This document shows, piece after piece, positions 1-12,010 of a stretch of DNA of 64,000 nucleotides. Numbering within the stretch: the first letter of the stretch is position 1; each line of letters opens with the position of its first letter. The position numbers and the translations under genes were made by a program. The DNA is from Brienomyrus brachyistius (Eukaryota; Chordata; Actinopteri; Osteoglossiformes; Mormyridae), in assembly GCF_023856365.1 (NCBI RefSeq), contig NC_064554.1:11206801-11270800 (forward strand), read 5' to 3'. The notes under the pieces were generated by a model. The model did not search any database. It saw only the letters and a program-made list of their open reading frames with translations, and had not been told where the DNA came from.

Positions 1-900
1 TGAACATAGTTCATGTTCCATAGAGAAGGTAAATCACATGCAGATTTGTTAACCAATCGAATGCTCTGCGCCTAAACACACACGGGAGACAGAAGGGTAC
101 TATGACAACAAACACACAAATATTCCACCCGTGTCTGCAAGAGGGGGGGCTTAGGATTCTCCGGGAAGTTTAGTACATCTGCATTCCACTGACTTGCCGA
201 GGGAGTGAGGAGGGGGCCACTCCGGATGACATGACGGGTAAACTGCCCCTCTGAAGGTGCTACTCATCTCCTAGCAAATTGAACAAATAAAGAGCCTGAG
301 TGGCCTGAGGTTGCCGCGTGACATAACAGCTCCGCATGATGAATCACGCTGCTCTTCGGCGTCATGATGAAGCTTCAGAGGCCCGATTCCTTGCTAGAGC
401 CATCCTGTCCCAGGGAGGCAAACCCTCATTATACCAGCGCGAGGGACCACTAGGGGGCGCCATCATCAGTAGACATTAGTAACTATTTAGAGGCGTCCCC
501 TCTAATCCTGGCTGGGGGGCTCTGCTGAAGTCACTAAGCCCGCATCTAGCATGCCGATAAGGTGTCAGCACTCCCCCCCCCCCCCCCCAAGTCACATAGT
601 CCTGTAGACAGCGAGTGGGCGGTGATGTACTCAAATCATCCGATTTACAGCAGAGATGAGGCTCCCTCTCTTTTCCCCAGAATATATGTGTGTGATCTGA
701 CACCCCCTATAAGGGGGGGGGGGGGGGCAAGGGGGGCAGGGAGGCAGTGATGCGCATCTTCTCTGTAATTGCCCCCTCTCCTTTCCTCTCTTCCTTGACA
801 AAGACAAAGAGCAGATTCGCTTCATCCCTGGGGAAACCACCTTCACTGTCCAAATTCAGTGGATGGCTCATCAAGAGAGAATCTGCCAGAAATACAAGTT
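1..900. other. Non-coding flank with homopolymer runs
   Basis: I see no gene here. The stretch holds a C-run at about 573-588 and a G-rich run near 713-727, typical of low-complexity fish intergenic DNA. Short open frames are present but have low-complexity or proline/glycine-rich translations without any recognisable domain. Confidence 0.6.
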
Positions 901-904
901 GCTG

Positions 905-3135
905 TTCAAGCCAGGTGTAACCAAGCTGGGTGATACCAGAGCATAACTAAGCCTCGGGCTGGGCATTCCCGGGCGTAACCAAGTCTCAAGCTGGGTGTTA
1001 CTGAGCCCCAGGTAGGGTGTTACCGGGGCGTAACCAAGCCTCGAGCTGGGCGTTACCAGGACGTAACCAAGCCTCGAGCTGGGCGTTACCGGGGCGTAAC
1101 CAAGCCTCGAGCTGGGCGTTCCCGGGCGTAACCAAGCCTCGAGCTGGGCGTTACCGGGATGTAACCAAGCCTCGAGCTGGGCGTTCCCGGAAATAACCAA
1201 GCCTCGAGCTGGGCGTTACCGGGACGTAACCAAGCCTCGAGCTGGGCGTTACCGGGGCGTAACCAAGCCTCAAGCTGGGCGTTACCGGGATGTAACCAAG
1301 CCTCGAGCTGGGCGTTACCGGGATGTAACCAAGCCTCGAGCTGGGCGTTACCGGGGCGTAACCAAGCCTCGAGCTGGGCGTTCCCAGGACGTAACCAAGC
1401 CTCGAGCTGGGCGTTACCGGGGCGTAACCAAGCCTCGAGCTGGGCGTTACCGGGCGTAACCAAGCCTCGAGCTGGGCGTTACCGGGACGTAACCAAGCCT
1501 CGAGCTGGGCGTTACCGGGGCGTAACCAAGCCTCGAGCTGGGCGTTCCCAGGACGTAACCAAGCCTCGAGCTGGGCGTTACCGGGGCGTAACCAAGCCTC
1601 GAGCTGGGCGTTACCGGGCGTAACCAAGCCTCGAGCTGGGCGTTACCGGGGCGTAACCAAGCCTCGAGCTGGGCGTTACCGGGGCGTAACCAAGCCTCGA
1701 GCGGGGCGTTACCGGGGCGTAACCAAGCCTCGAGCTGGGCGTTACCGGGAATAACCAAGCCTCGAGCTGGGCGTTACCAGGACGTAACCAAGCCTCGAGC
1801 TGGGCGTTACCGGGGCGTAACCAAGCCTCGAGCTGGGCGTTCCCGGAAATAACCAAGCCTCGAGCTGGGCGTTACCAGGACGTAACCAAGCCTCGAGCTG
1901 GGCGTTACCGGGGCGTAACCAAGCCTCGAGCTGGGCGTTCCCGGGCGTAACCAAGCCTCGAGCTGGGCGTTACCGGGATGTAACCAAGCCTCGAGCTGGG
2001 CGTTCCCGGAAATAACCAAGCCTCGAGCTGGGCGTTACCGGGACGTAACCAAGCCTCGAGCTGGGCGTTACCGGGGCGTAACCAAGCCTCAAGCTGGGCG
2101 TTACCGGGATGTAACCAAGCCTCGAGCTGGGCGTTACCGGGATGTAACCAAGCCTCGAGCTGGGCGTTACCGGGGCGTAACCAAGCCTCGAGCTGGGCGT
2201 TCCCAGGACGTAACCAAGCCTCGAGCTGGGCGTTACCGGGGCGTAACCAAGCCTCGAGCTGGGCGTTACCGGGCGTAACCAAGCCTCGAGCTGGGCGTTA
2301 CCGGGACGTAACCAAGCCTCGAGCTGGGCGTTACCGGGGCGTAACCAAGCCTCGAGCTGGGCGTTCCCAGGACGTAACCAAGCCTCGAGCTGGGCGTTAC
2401 CGGGGCGTAACCAAGCCTCGAGCTGGGCGTTACCGGGCGTAACCAAGCCTCGAGCTGGGCGTTACCGGGGCGTAACCAAGCCTCGAGCTGGGCGTTACCG
2501 GGGCGTAACCAAGCCTCGAGCGGGGCGTTACCGGGGCGTAACCAAGCCTCGAGCTGGGCGTTACCGGGAATAACCAAGCCTCGAGCTGGGCGTTACCGGG
2601 AATAACCAAGCCTCGAGCTGGGCGTTACCGGGATGTAACCAAGCCTCGAGCTGGGCGTTACCGGGATGTAACCAAGCCTCGAGCTGGGCGTTACCGGGGC
2701 GTAACCAAGCCTCGAGCTGGGCGTTACCGGGGCGTAACCAAGCCTCGAGCTGGGCGTTACCGGGATGTAACCAAGCCTCGAGCTGGGCGTTACCGGGCGT
2801 AACCAAGCCTCGAGCTGGGCGTTACCGGGACGTAACCAAGCCTCGAGCTGGGTGTTACCGGGCGTAACCAAGCCTCGAGCTGGGCGTTACCGGGGCGTAA
2901 CCAAGCCTCGAGCTGGGCGTTACCGGGATGTAACCAAGCCTCGAGCTGGGCGTTACCGGGGCGTAACCAAGCCTCGAGCTGGGCGTTACCGGGGCGTGAC
3001 CAAGCCTCGAGCTGGGCGTTACCGGGACGTAACCAAGCCTCGAGCTGGGCGTTACCGGGGCGTAACCAAGCCTCGAGCTGGGCGTCACCGGGGCGTAAGT
3101 AAGCCTTGAGCTGGGTGTTACCGGAGCATTACCAG
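905..3135. repeat. Satellite-like tandem array, 32-33-bp unit, about 67 copies
   Basis: The unit contains the core CCAAGCCTCGAGCTGGGC flanked by GTAAC on the left and GTTAC on the right, which are reverse complements, so each unit can fold into an imperfect hairpin centred on CTCGAG. Units are mostly 33 bp, with 32-bp and shorter variants (for example those joined by CCGGGCG or CCGGAAATAA). The edges are degenerate (905-1030 and 3090-3135). A block at about 1032-1778 recurs, apparently identical, at about 1851-2597, an offset of 819 bp. Minus-strand open frames translate as an 11-residue repeat only because 33 is divisible by 3; they break wherever a 32-bp unit occurs. Confidence 0.95.
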
Positions 3136-3211
3136 GGCCTTGTTTCTAGAGCACACCCAGGGAGTTACTAGGGTATAACCAGGGAGTGGACAGAGTGTTA
3201 CTGGGGTGTAA

Positions 3212-3229
3212 CTGTGTGTCTGTGTGTGT

Positions 3230-3290
<61 letters not shown>
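3212..3290. repeat. (TG)n microsatellite
   Basis: An almost pure TG dinucleotide run with one TA interruption lies just downstream of the satellite. Confidence 0.97.
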
Positions 3291-3293
<3 letters not shown>

Positions 3294-4639
3294 ACATCCT
3301 ATTTCTGCTGCCCAGCTTTTTTGTGTGACCAGATTAGGGGAGACAGTGATTGTGCATAATTATAACCATGGAGGTCCGTGCTGGGCCCAGCTGTAATACC
3401 ATAATCAGGCCAATTACACAGAGCTTCGATTCTCTTCTGGTTGGGGGAGGGCAAGCTCCCTCACAAAGGCCACACACTGACTGTATTCCCACCCCAAGAA
3501 GAGCCAGGGCCCCTGGTCACTGGTGGAAGGGGCCATTTTGGCAGTGATGGAGGGGGGTCCATAGAGGGTGAGGGTTTTATCTCCTGTGACTTGTGCCTAA
3601 AAACTGAAGAACTTCAATTAGTTTTTATACTCAGCAGCTCCTACGGGCCGATTTACTGCAGCAAGTGCAGAGAGAGTGAGAGAGAGAGAGAATGTTTTTC
3701 TACACTGAGTTAATCAAACTCGTCGTGACTGTTACCCTATAACACCCCCGCAGGGAACAATATGCCCAGGGGCATCTCTGCGATTTGGATAGCAGTGAGC
3801 AGAGACAATCGGGGAGGATCGTTCCACTCCAACTGGTGTCAGGCACCTTCTACTCTTCACCACAATGACCCCCAGCCATCTTCAGAATGGTATATGCCAG
3901 CACCCTTCATAAGAGTGGAGCCCTGAGGACCATGTGTCCGGGTCTGCTGGCATAAGTCCCAGCACAAGCAGCTGCTTAGATCACAGACCATCTGGCCAGG
4001 TGCAGATGAGGGTTTAATTGAAAAGGGACCTGATAAACAGTAGAGCAGTGTGGGCCTGGGATCCCCCACCTCCCCAGCCCCCAACTGCATGGAGCCACAT
4101 CAGCATCCAAAAAGAGATAAGGAGCTCCATCCCAGATCCTGAAACAGTCACCCAACAGGGACAGATCAGACAGGCGTCCCGGACAGACACCTGCCCGGGG
4201 CCTGAGAAACCCCATCACCAGGGCTCGTTTGATTAGAGTTTGCCTTGGCCTGGTGGTACGTAGCACTGGAGAGCTCCTTGTTTAAGTTGGGAAGGAGAAG
4301 TTGAGCAACGCCGTCCCTTCCCCCAGCCATACATCTGCGGCCAGTCAGCAGGGAGCCAAAGCTGTGCAGAAACACCGTCCCTCAACACCACGTGGCACCC
4401 ACAGTGTGCCGGGTGAGGGGCCACACTCTGACACAGAGGAGGGGTTGTTCACACCGAGATGGTCTGCATGAGGTGAGACCACCACCAAGAGGAAGGGGAA
4501 GCCGTGATTCCCTAGTAAACATTTCAGCACCCCATGATGTGATCTCACTGTGAGGAGTGGCAAAGAGGAGGAGGTGACACAGGAGGACTGCAGGCGGTCA
4601 CCTTCACACCATGGGCAACCGAGGTCCTTCTGGGGCTGC

Positions 4640-5235
4640 ATTGCGAGTCAGCATGGAGAGTCAGTGCCACAAGCCAGTGTGGAGAGTCAATTTGGAGAAT
4701 CAGTGCCACAAGTCAGTATGGAGAGTCAGCATGGATAGTCAGTGCCACAAGCCAGTGTGGAGAGTCAGCATGGAGAATCAGTGCCACAAGTCAGTATGGA
4801 GAGTCAGCATTGAGAGTCAGCATCATGAGTCCACATGGAGAGTCAGTGCCGCAAGTCAATGTGGAGAGTCAATTTGGAGAATCAGTGCCACAAGTCAGTA
4901 TGAAGAGTCAGCATGGAGAGTCAGTGCCCCAAGTCAGTGTGGAGAGTCAGCTTGGAGAATCAGTGCCACAAGTCAGTATAGAGAGTCAGCATCATGAGTC
5001 TGCATGGAGAGTCAGTGCCATAAGCCAGTGTGAAGAGTCAGCTTGGAGAATCAGTGCCACAATTCAGTATGGAGAGTCAGCATGGAGAGTCAGCATCATG
5101 AGTCAACATGGAGAGTCAGTGCTGCAAGTCAGTGTGGAGAGTCAGCATGGAGAGTCAGTGCTGCAAGTCAGTGTGGAGAGTCACCATGAAGAGTCAGTTC
5201 CATGAATCAGCATGTAGAGTCAGTGCTACATGTCA
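4640..5235. repeat. Minisatellite, GAGAGTCAG-type, roughly 15-bp sub-unit
   Basis: Repeats of GGAGAGTCAGCATGGAGAG and GTGCCACAAGTCAGTGTGG alternate in longer mixed periods. The plus strand stays open for about 130 codons in two overlapping frames because the basic unit is a multiple of three. The encoded Ser/Gln/Glu/His-rich peptide changes composition freely between frames, which argues against coding. Confidence 0.9.
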
Positions 5236-5711
5236 GTGCCATGAGTCAATGAGGTGAGTCAGGGTGGAGAGTGAGTGTAAAGTTAGGAAGGCTGTCTCTG
5301 AGTGGAATTAATGAGAAACATTTGAGTATTGGGTAAAGTTCTACCTTTTCCGAGCTACAAGGGGTTTGTGCAGGATTTCCAGATTTATCCTGAAAGCTAA
5401 TCCCTCAGCCCTGACCCGCTTGTTTCAAGATGCAGCTGAGTTCACGTTCTTTTCCAACTGGCAAAAATTTTAAGGCTGAAATCTTCATCAAAAGGTATTG
5501 GTTACCCTCTCCTGGACACACAAGACGTTAATGTCTGTGCAAAATCTAAGTTATGTGATGAAGAGTTTGAAGGAGATGCTATTTGATCATGAAGAGGCAG
5601 TCTAGGCATCCCAATAGGACCAGGTCAGGGCCTGTCTGACTGAACATTCTCCTGTTAGCGGCCAAGGTGAGGATTATAAACAGTGAAACACTAACACCAA
5701 GTAGGCGGTAA

Positions 5712-5912
5712 GGAACACTATAGCTCACAGAGGATCACAATCACTATGGCTCACAGAGCAACACAGCCACTATAGCTCACAGAAGATCACAGTCACTATG
5801 GCTCACAAAGGAACACAGTCAGTATAGCTCACAGAGGACCATAGTCACTATGACTCACAGAGGAACAAAGTCACTATAGCTCAGAGAGGATCACAGTCAC
5901 AATGGCTCACAG
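5712..5912. repeat. Minisatellite, about 26-bp unit, 7-8 copies
   Basis: The motif CACTATAGCTCACAGAGGA (with ATGG in place of ATAG in alternate copies) recurs about every 26 bp. Copies alternate between the two variants. Confidence 0.9.
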
Positions 5913-6145
5913 CTGGCTGGAGGGACTGTGTCTCTGTGTGTCCTGCACATCACCTTCCTTCGTTCCCTCCCCAGGGGCCCGATGGAGTTTGTAATGCATA
6001 AAACAGACCAATGAGGTCACCTGACCGGAGACGGGATGCATGATTCCACCAGAGCAAGGCAAGATACACTTACTGCCATCATGTAGGGGTTGGGATGAGA
6101 GAGGGGGGTCTCGGGTTCGAGCAGTAAAGGATATGGGCTGGAGAC

Positions 6146-6373
6146 CAGGCGGATGCACCAGCTGCGGGGGCAGGTGGTCTGCTTGAGGCAAAAGAAGACG
6201 ACAGGAGCCAGCTCAGGGAAGGGCACCACCAGTGTGCTCAGGTCCTCGCTGATGTCATCGCCCGGCCCCGCCTCCTTTGCTGTCTCCTCCCCCTGGGTGG
6301 GACCATAGTCCTCGCAGGGCCCCGCCCTTACCCGAGCCACGCCCAGAACTCCGGGACACTCCTCGCTCGTCAT
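6146..6373 (-). CDS. First coding exon of a T-type (Cav3) calcium-channel alpha1 subunit, probably cacna1i
   Basis: The minus-strand frame starting at ATG 6371-6373 reads MTSEECPG, then an acidic linker, then [17 protein letters not shown] and PRSWCIRL. This matches the cytoplasmic N-terminus that precedes segment IS1 in Cav3 channels (low-voltage-activated Ca2+ channels of the plasma membrane). A good 3' splice site (pyrimidine-rich, ending CACCAG) lies 14 bases upstream of the ATG at 6387/6388, so a non-coding exon upstream is likely. The exon's 3' end is uncertain: homology to the family stops at about 6146, where only a poor donor (GTCTCC) exists, whereas a strong donor (GTAAGT) lies at 6068-6073 and would add 24 unmatched residues. 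No exon encoding IS1 is visible in 1-6000, so the gene must continue beyond the left edge. Family assignment is firm. Cav3.3 over Cav3.2 is inferred mainly from synteny with sgsm3 and galectin. Confidence 0.72.
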
Positions 6374-6889
6374 GACGACACAGAGACCTGGTGACAGGAA
6401 GCGGGAAACGGCATCACATGGTAAGATGGCACATTCTGGACATGACACAGTAAGTGGGCACATTCGGAGCGTCACGCGAGAAAACCATAGGCTGTTTCTG
6501 GATGACTGGCATGACAAGCATGAAATCGCAAGCTGCTGGCACACGGCCACCGTGTGGATCAGCGTGTCGGCGTGTGACGTCCCTGCGCCAGGTGCCTCAC
6601 TCCCAAAGGGATGCGCCGACACGCCTTAACACGCTTATGTAGCCGCCGACACACCCACGTGTTTGTGTTCGACAAATTGCAGTTAATGAATGCAAATGTG
6701 ATAATGGTGCGGGATCTCACCCCCAGCCCCGCTGGGCCTGTTTCACTCGTGTTGCTTTCTGACTCTTTCTGCCTTTCTGTTTAATCCCACCCTGGACTTC
6801 TGACTGCACAGTGGTTCCGTTTAGCTGGCTTTCCGGTTCCCTTCCACCCATTTCGTCCACAGACTCGTACCCCTGGCCGGCATGGAACA

Positions 6890-7010
6890 GGTACCCCACA
6901 CCGTTCTCTAGGGCCCAACAGTGAAATCACTCTGTCGATGCTGCAATTTGAACCAGTGGCATTTCAATCACAAGCCCAGAACCCTAACCCACTGAGCCAC
7001 AGACCAGCCT
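6890..7010 (-). mobile_element. tRNA-derived SINE fragment, copy 1
   Basis: Read on the minus strand, TGGCTCAGTGGGTTAGG resembles a Pol III A box and GGTTCAAATTGC a B box. They are followed by a GAGTGATTTCACTGTTGGGCC body shared with the copy at 9369-9510. It is a degenerate fossil. Confidence 0.6.
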
Positions 7011-7763
7011 ATTGAGCGGATCAAGTGGGAGTTTTTTCCAAGCTTTTGGCAAAGTGAGCAATTCTGGCGGCTCAAGCAAAAGAGCAATGACTGACCCCTG
7101 GAGACAGAGGCTACTCCATCACTGACCTTCAGGCTGACCTTGATGAGCTTGTGCTGCCCCCTGCAGGCTGGCAACAAGACGACACGCACAGTCTCGCTCC
7201 CACATAGAAACGACTGTCTACATCAGGGAGCACTGGCCCACTGGCGCGAATCATCCTCACATGATCCTCAGCAAAATCGCTGTAGCGAATGTATGTACAT
7301 TCTGAGGTGAAAGAGGGGGTTAAAACAGTGACAGACATAGGATGATTTCACAGTGCATCTGTAACCAGTGAAAGCCATAATTTAACAACCTATTTCATTA
7401 AAAGACTGTCTGCTCTGAGCTTTTCAGAGCTCGACGCTCTTCTCCTCAGGCTGAGCCAGGCCAAACTCCAGTGTGGCCACTGACACCCGGGGGGGGGTCC
7501 AGCTTCACAGGACAGGACATGACAGGATAATAGTGTGAACTTCAGGGCACTGCGCTGTTTTTGGGCGAATGTACATGCAATACAAATAGGCAATAAGAAC
7601 TGAAGGCAATTTTTCCGTGCTGATACAGAACATGCTGAGAGCGGCGAGTGAGCAGGCTTTGGCATCCCTTTAATTCAGCATCTGGACGGGCTTCAGGTGA
7701 AGAGAGCAGGAGGCGGACGGTGCGTGTAGCGTAGGTATAGATGTGCGGGGGCATCTACACCGG

Positions 7764-8110
7764 TGTGTCAGTGTGTGCGTGTCAGTGTGTGCGTGTCAGT
7801 GTGTGTGTGTCAGTGTGTGCGTGTCAGTGGGTGTGCGTGTCAGTGTGTGTATGTCAGTGTGTGTGCGTGTCAGTGTGTGCGTGTCAGTGTATGTGTGTCA
7901 GTGTGTGTGTGTCAGTGTGTGTGTGTCAGTGGGTGTGCGTGTCAGTGGGTGTGCGTGTCAGTGTGTGTGCGTGTCAGTGGGTGTGCATGTCAGTGTGTGT
8001 GCGTGTCAGTGTGTGCGTGTCAGTGTGTGTGCGTGTCAGTGTGTGTGCGTGTCAGTGTGTGCGTGTCAGTGTGTGCGTGTCAGTGTGTGCGTGTCAATGT
8101 GTGCATGTAG
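7764..8110. repeat. GTGTGYGTGTCA-type short tandem repeat
   Basis: Units of TG-rich sequence punctuated by CAG or TCA every 10-16 bases. All plus frames remain open and translate to Cys/Val/Ser repeats, an artefact of composition. Confidence 0.93.
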
Positions 8111-9137
8111 GTGTCACATCAACATGATGGATGCTCGTTTGGCTCCAGGAAGAGGAGAAGCAGGACAGGCGGAAACTCACCCCCCTGAGATTAACAACCG
8201 TCTGAGGGAGGTGACTTGACCAGGGTCATATCCGGCAGAGGCGGGTGTGGAGGAGCACATCCGGCACCTCCTGGGCAAGCAGGACGCCCCAAACAGACAT
8301 GAGAGCTGATTTGGATTTCAGGTCCAGTGGTTCTGTTTCGAGCCTTGTACATGATCAGGGACCCAAACCCCAGCTCTGAAGGCCTTTCACAGAGGGGGTT
8401 GGAGACAGTAGTGATGCATTAGGGTTGTTTGACAGGAGAACATGGGGCTTGGCTGGGTTTGCCGATCAGGGCACAGGGTCACGGGTCACTCACTGGTGCC
8501 CGCCGGTGTGTGGCACTTAAGGGCAGTCTTGGCCTCGTTTTGCATGTGAACCTTTTCAGAGAGGTGCCCTTTCCTCTCTGTTTACACCAGATTTTATTCT
8601 TCAGAAGCGATCAGGCTGCTAATGCAGTGACAGCAGCAGAATGCAAAATGTGCAGCCCTACAGTATCACAGAGTGCGGAGATATCGATCTGTCACCGTGA
8701 CGACGGCTCCGACTGGGACAGCGGCAAAAACCACTTGGCAGCGAGGAGCGGTATTGTGTATTGGCAAAAATGTCCCCCGTCAGGGTTATACAGGGCAGGG
8801 GGAGGTAGGGGACGAGACAACACAAAGCAGACATCAAGTAAAGGAGCCTAATTAGTAGCCAATGAGGTACAGGAGATTATAACCAATGGGATGGGTGCTT
8901 TTTGTGGCGTAACGGAACAGCACATGTCTATATATAGGCGTTGCTGAGACTGAACGCTGAGGGGAGGAACTGATATGAACAAACGTGGTCAGCTAACACC
9001 CCCCAACTCCACAGAAGACACTGATTGAAAAAATTTCTCCATACTGTCTCTTAAGTTCTAAATGTCTTTTTTACTATTTAAATCAGTGTGTTGTGCCACT
9101 GAAAACCTGCAATCCGGGGTTAATAATGTATGTATGT

Positions 9138-9365
9138 ACACAGCCAGTCAAAAGCCTGGACACGCCAAGCCGTTCATAGTGGACAGTGATAGTGTCACAC
9201 CAGATTACCTGGCCACCTGACCTAAACACAGCAGAGATGGTTTTGGAGGAGTCTGACCAGAGAGTGAAGGAAAAGCGGCCAATGAGAGCTCAGCATATGT
9301 GGGACCTCCTCAGGACAGCTGGAAAAACATCTTAGGAGGCCACCTCATGGAACTGGTGTAGAGGA
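9138..9365 (+). mobile_element. Tc1/mariner remnant (internally deleted)
   Basis: CAGCCAGTCAAAAGCCTGGAC resembles the subterminal sequence of fish Tc1-like elements. It is followed by a stretch resembling the 3' part of a Tc1 transposase gene (AGAGTGAAGGAAAAGCGGCC and CAGCATATGTGGGACCTCCT). Most of the transposase gene is missing and no intact frame remains. Confidence 0.6.
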
Positions 9366-9368
9366 GAT

Positions 9369-9510
9369 GGTAGGGGCAGCCAGTCCCTGGAGCATCTGGG
9401 GTTAAGGGTCTTGCTCAAGGGCCCAATGGTGGGATCACTCACCTAACCCAGGGATTTTAATCAGCAACCTTCTGAGGGGGGTAGCTGCCCCACCACAAGT
9501 ATTTGGTCAG
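9369..9510 (-). mobile_element. tRNA-derived SINE fragment, copy 2
   Basis: On the minus strand, GGTTGCTGATTAAAATCCC (degenerate B box) is followed by GATCCCACCATTGGGCCC, TTGAGCAAGACCCTTAACCC and GCTCCAGGGACTGGC. This is the tail body of a common fish SINE and matches the body of the copy near 6.9 kb. It abuts the Tc1 remnant. Confidence 0.6.
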
Positions 9511-9777
9511 CGCATAATTACATATTATGGAAGCACCCCGCTTCAGAGCTCCATCCTCCTGCAAAAGGAGGCATGAGAGCGGCCGAAATGGCTCGTCAGC
9601 CCACTGCCTTCTCCATCTCCCAATCCGCTTGGCACTCACACTGCGCGGCACTGTTGGGGGAGACACCCCAGTGGCTGCGTGGGAATGTGTTTCTGCAGTA
9701 AATCATGCGCTGAGCTGAACTTGCTCAGGGAAAAGCTGAAGGTGGCATTTAAGAGCTCATCCTCAGAGTAAGGATCG

Positions 9778-9890
9778 GCTCCGGAATGCTCCAGAATTAT
9801 CCGGGATGCTCTGGAATGTTCCGGGATGCTCCAGAATGCTCCGGTATGCTATGGAATGCTTCTGAATGGTCTGGGATGCTCCGAAATGTG
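9778..9890. repeat. Short tandem repeat of GGAATGCTCC / GGGATGCTCC decamers
   Basis: A decamer built on TCCGGAATGC or TCCGGGATGC recurs about ten times with substitutions. Confidence 0.8.
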
Positions 9891-11639
9891 TGGTTTTCCA
9901 TACACAACACTCTGCAGCCACCAGAGCTGAGACCAGGGGAAACAGCAGCTCTTTGGCTTGGCCTGTGACTCATCAACATCCATACTGCGATACCAAGCTG
10001 CACAGTCGACTGTCATTAAACAAACATGCTTTCAGTGTACATGTGCGCTGCAAAATGCTGACCGCTGCTCTACAGCCATTATTAATACGTAACAAAAAGG
10101 GTTTTTACGTTTAAATGGTGAGTCGGAAATCAGGCACATGTCCTCCGTTTGGCTCTCCGCTGGACAGAGATCTTTATCCCAGGCTTAAAATCGGCACACC
10201 GGAATAATGAGTAATATCGGCCCCTCCCCTGACCGTGCTAAACCCCCGTGACTGCGAGTCTTTCTGGTAATACGGCAGCGAGATTGGAACCCTCCCCCGT
10301 GCAAAGTCAGGAATTCACACCTCCGTATGTCCCTCGCTTCCCGCTGGTACTGGTTTTCCGCAGCTACCCAGGCAACATACGGCTTCCGCGGTATTCCCAG
10401 AGCACCCGCTCCAGCTGGAAGCTCAGACACCCGGAGTCTGACTGACTGCCTCTCGCACGGAGGGGGGAAGCAGACCGGCCTGGTGGAGGAGGACTGTCAA
10501 GCCCTGGCAAACAGCCCCCCTGGCAAACAGCCCCCTGGGGCGTCTCGCCTGGCAGAGGGCAGCCAGGGCGTCACACCCATCTGGCCCACAATCAGATCTT
10601 CTGGACGCCTCCGGCAGTCTGCAGCTGCCGCCTTCGCACTGGCTGAGCTTCAGGCCCTTTTCAGTGGCATCGTGGGGTGCCCATGGGATTAAGGACCCCA
10701 CGGGTGACCTCAGCACTGCCCAACCGGCCATTCCAGTGCGAGCATCACTAAGATGATTCTGCTGTGATTGACGTGGAGGACGGCCAATGGACGGAAATGG
10801 GAGGGGGCAACTCTGTCACATGTTTGGTTTGGTACCTCTAACATCACAGCTTTTGTATCCTGAAAGCACAATATGAGGAAAGACAGAGCGAGTTCCGAGC
10901 TCTACACTTGCTTACAGATTCCGCACCAAATGTCCGGCTTTGAACCGATGCTGAAATCCATGGAATACCTGGGACGTGGGAACGTCTTGAATTTCCTGGG
11001 AAAGAAACGGCTGCTGTGATGAAGGTGACGCGCTCTGACTCCTCCTCCCGCACCATATACCTTGCATCACAGCCAGAGGTGTGTTTAAAGTAACAGGCCC
11101 GAATGCCAGTCTGCGGGGCCCTCAGTGAAGCGAGAAGCAGCCTGGCGACACTGCAGCACTGCAACGCTAACAGGTGTGGCGCCGTGGGATGTGACTCATT
11201 AAATTAGCATATTTTAATTTGTGCTGAGAAAAAGGGCTCAGTGATGAGAACGGATGAGTCTGTGGGACCCGCTCCGTCCACTCGGGGGAGCCGATCTCCT
11301 GCTCCACCCTCTCCACTGTTCCATGTATCCACCTTTCTGGTCAGGGCCAACACAGCACGAAAAGCCCGAGAAGGAAGGCCGCCGTGGGGGCGGAGTCGCG
11401 GTGCGTCTGAGCGAGACAGAGGCAGGGCACTTCTGTTAAAGGTGCCGGTAATTACAGCGTCGTGTGGCGAGCGGCGGAGAGAGCAGCACTGGGGGGCAGA
11501 GGGAGACAGAGCTGCTTCCATTGGGGCCCTGGCCCTCTCCATCTCTCTCCCTCCCTCTTTCTGCTGAAACACATGGAGGACTTCAACACAGCAGCTTTAC
11601 GTGACACATTCCCCTCTGGCGGGTGATTTAACCAGGACA

Positions 11640-11850
11640 CACACACATTTATGGGGACTCTCCATTCATTTCTTTGGGGAAAACTAATCACATGATGCCC
11701 TTAACCCCTAACCAGCCCCTAACCTTAGCCATAAGTATAAGTAAGAATTTTTTGTTTTTTGATTGCATTCGCACATCTTTGTGACAGGTTTTTAACACAT
11801 TGTGGAGGACAATTGGTAGCCATAATTTTATATAAACCTAATCCATTCAC
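11640..11850 (-). mobile_element. Dispersed fish repeat ending in (CA)n, copy A
   Basis: The stretch begins TGGGGACTCTCCATTCATTTC, passes through an AACCCCTAACC / AACCTTAGCCATAAGTA core and a TTTGATTGCATTC segment, and ends against a (CA)n tract. The reverse complement of 20893-21105 has the same landmarks in the same order. I cannot assign a superfamily. It looks non-autonomous. Confidence 0.65.
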
Positions 11851-12010
11851 ACACACACACACACAGACACACACACGCACACACACACACATACAGACAC
11901 ACATACATGCATACACAGACATACACAGACACACACACGCATACACACACACACAGACAGACACACGCATACTCACACACAGAAACACACACACACATAC
12001 ACACACATAC
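11850..12010. repeat. (CA)n-rich microsatellite
   Basis: Imperfect CA repeat with CAGA and CATA interruptions, contiguous with dispersed repeat copy A. Confidence 0.95.

Noticed and set aside
871..3109. Long open frames on both strands through the 33-bp satellite, reading as 11-residue repeats
   Set aside because: The frames exist because the unit is a multiple of three and lacks stops. They break at each 32-bp unit, and identical peptides arise from the 819-bp duplication. No start or splice context.
4611..5205. Two overlapping frames of about 130 codons with Ser/Gln/His-rich repeats
   Set aside because: Both are open at once, which shows a compositional effect of a 15-bp-based repeat rather than coding constraint.
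6374..6622. Upstream extension of the Cav3 exon frame to an earlier ATG at 6622
   Set aside because: A clear 3' splice site sits at 6387/6388, just before ATG 6373, and the upstream translation has no channel similarity.
7741..8219. Cys/Val repeat frames up to 158 codons
   Set aside because: TG-rich microsatellite artefact, open in all plus frames.
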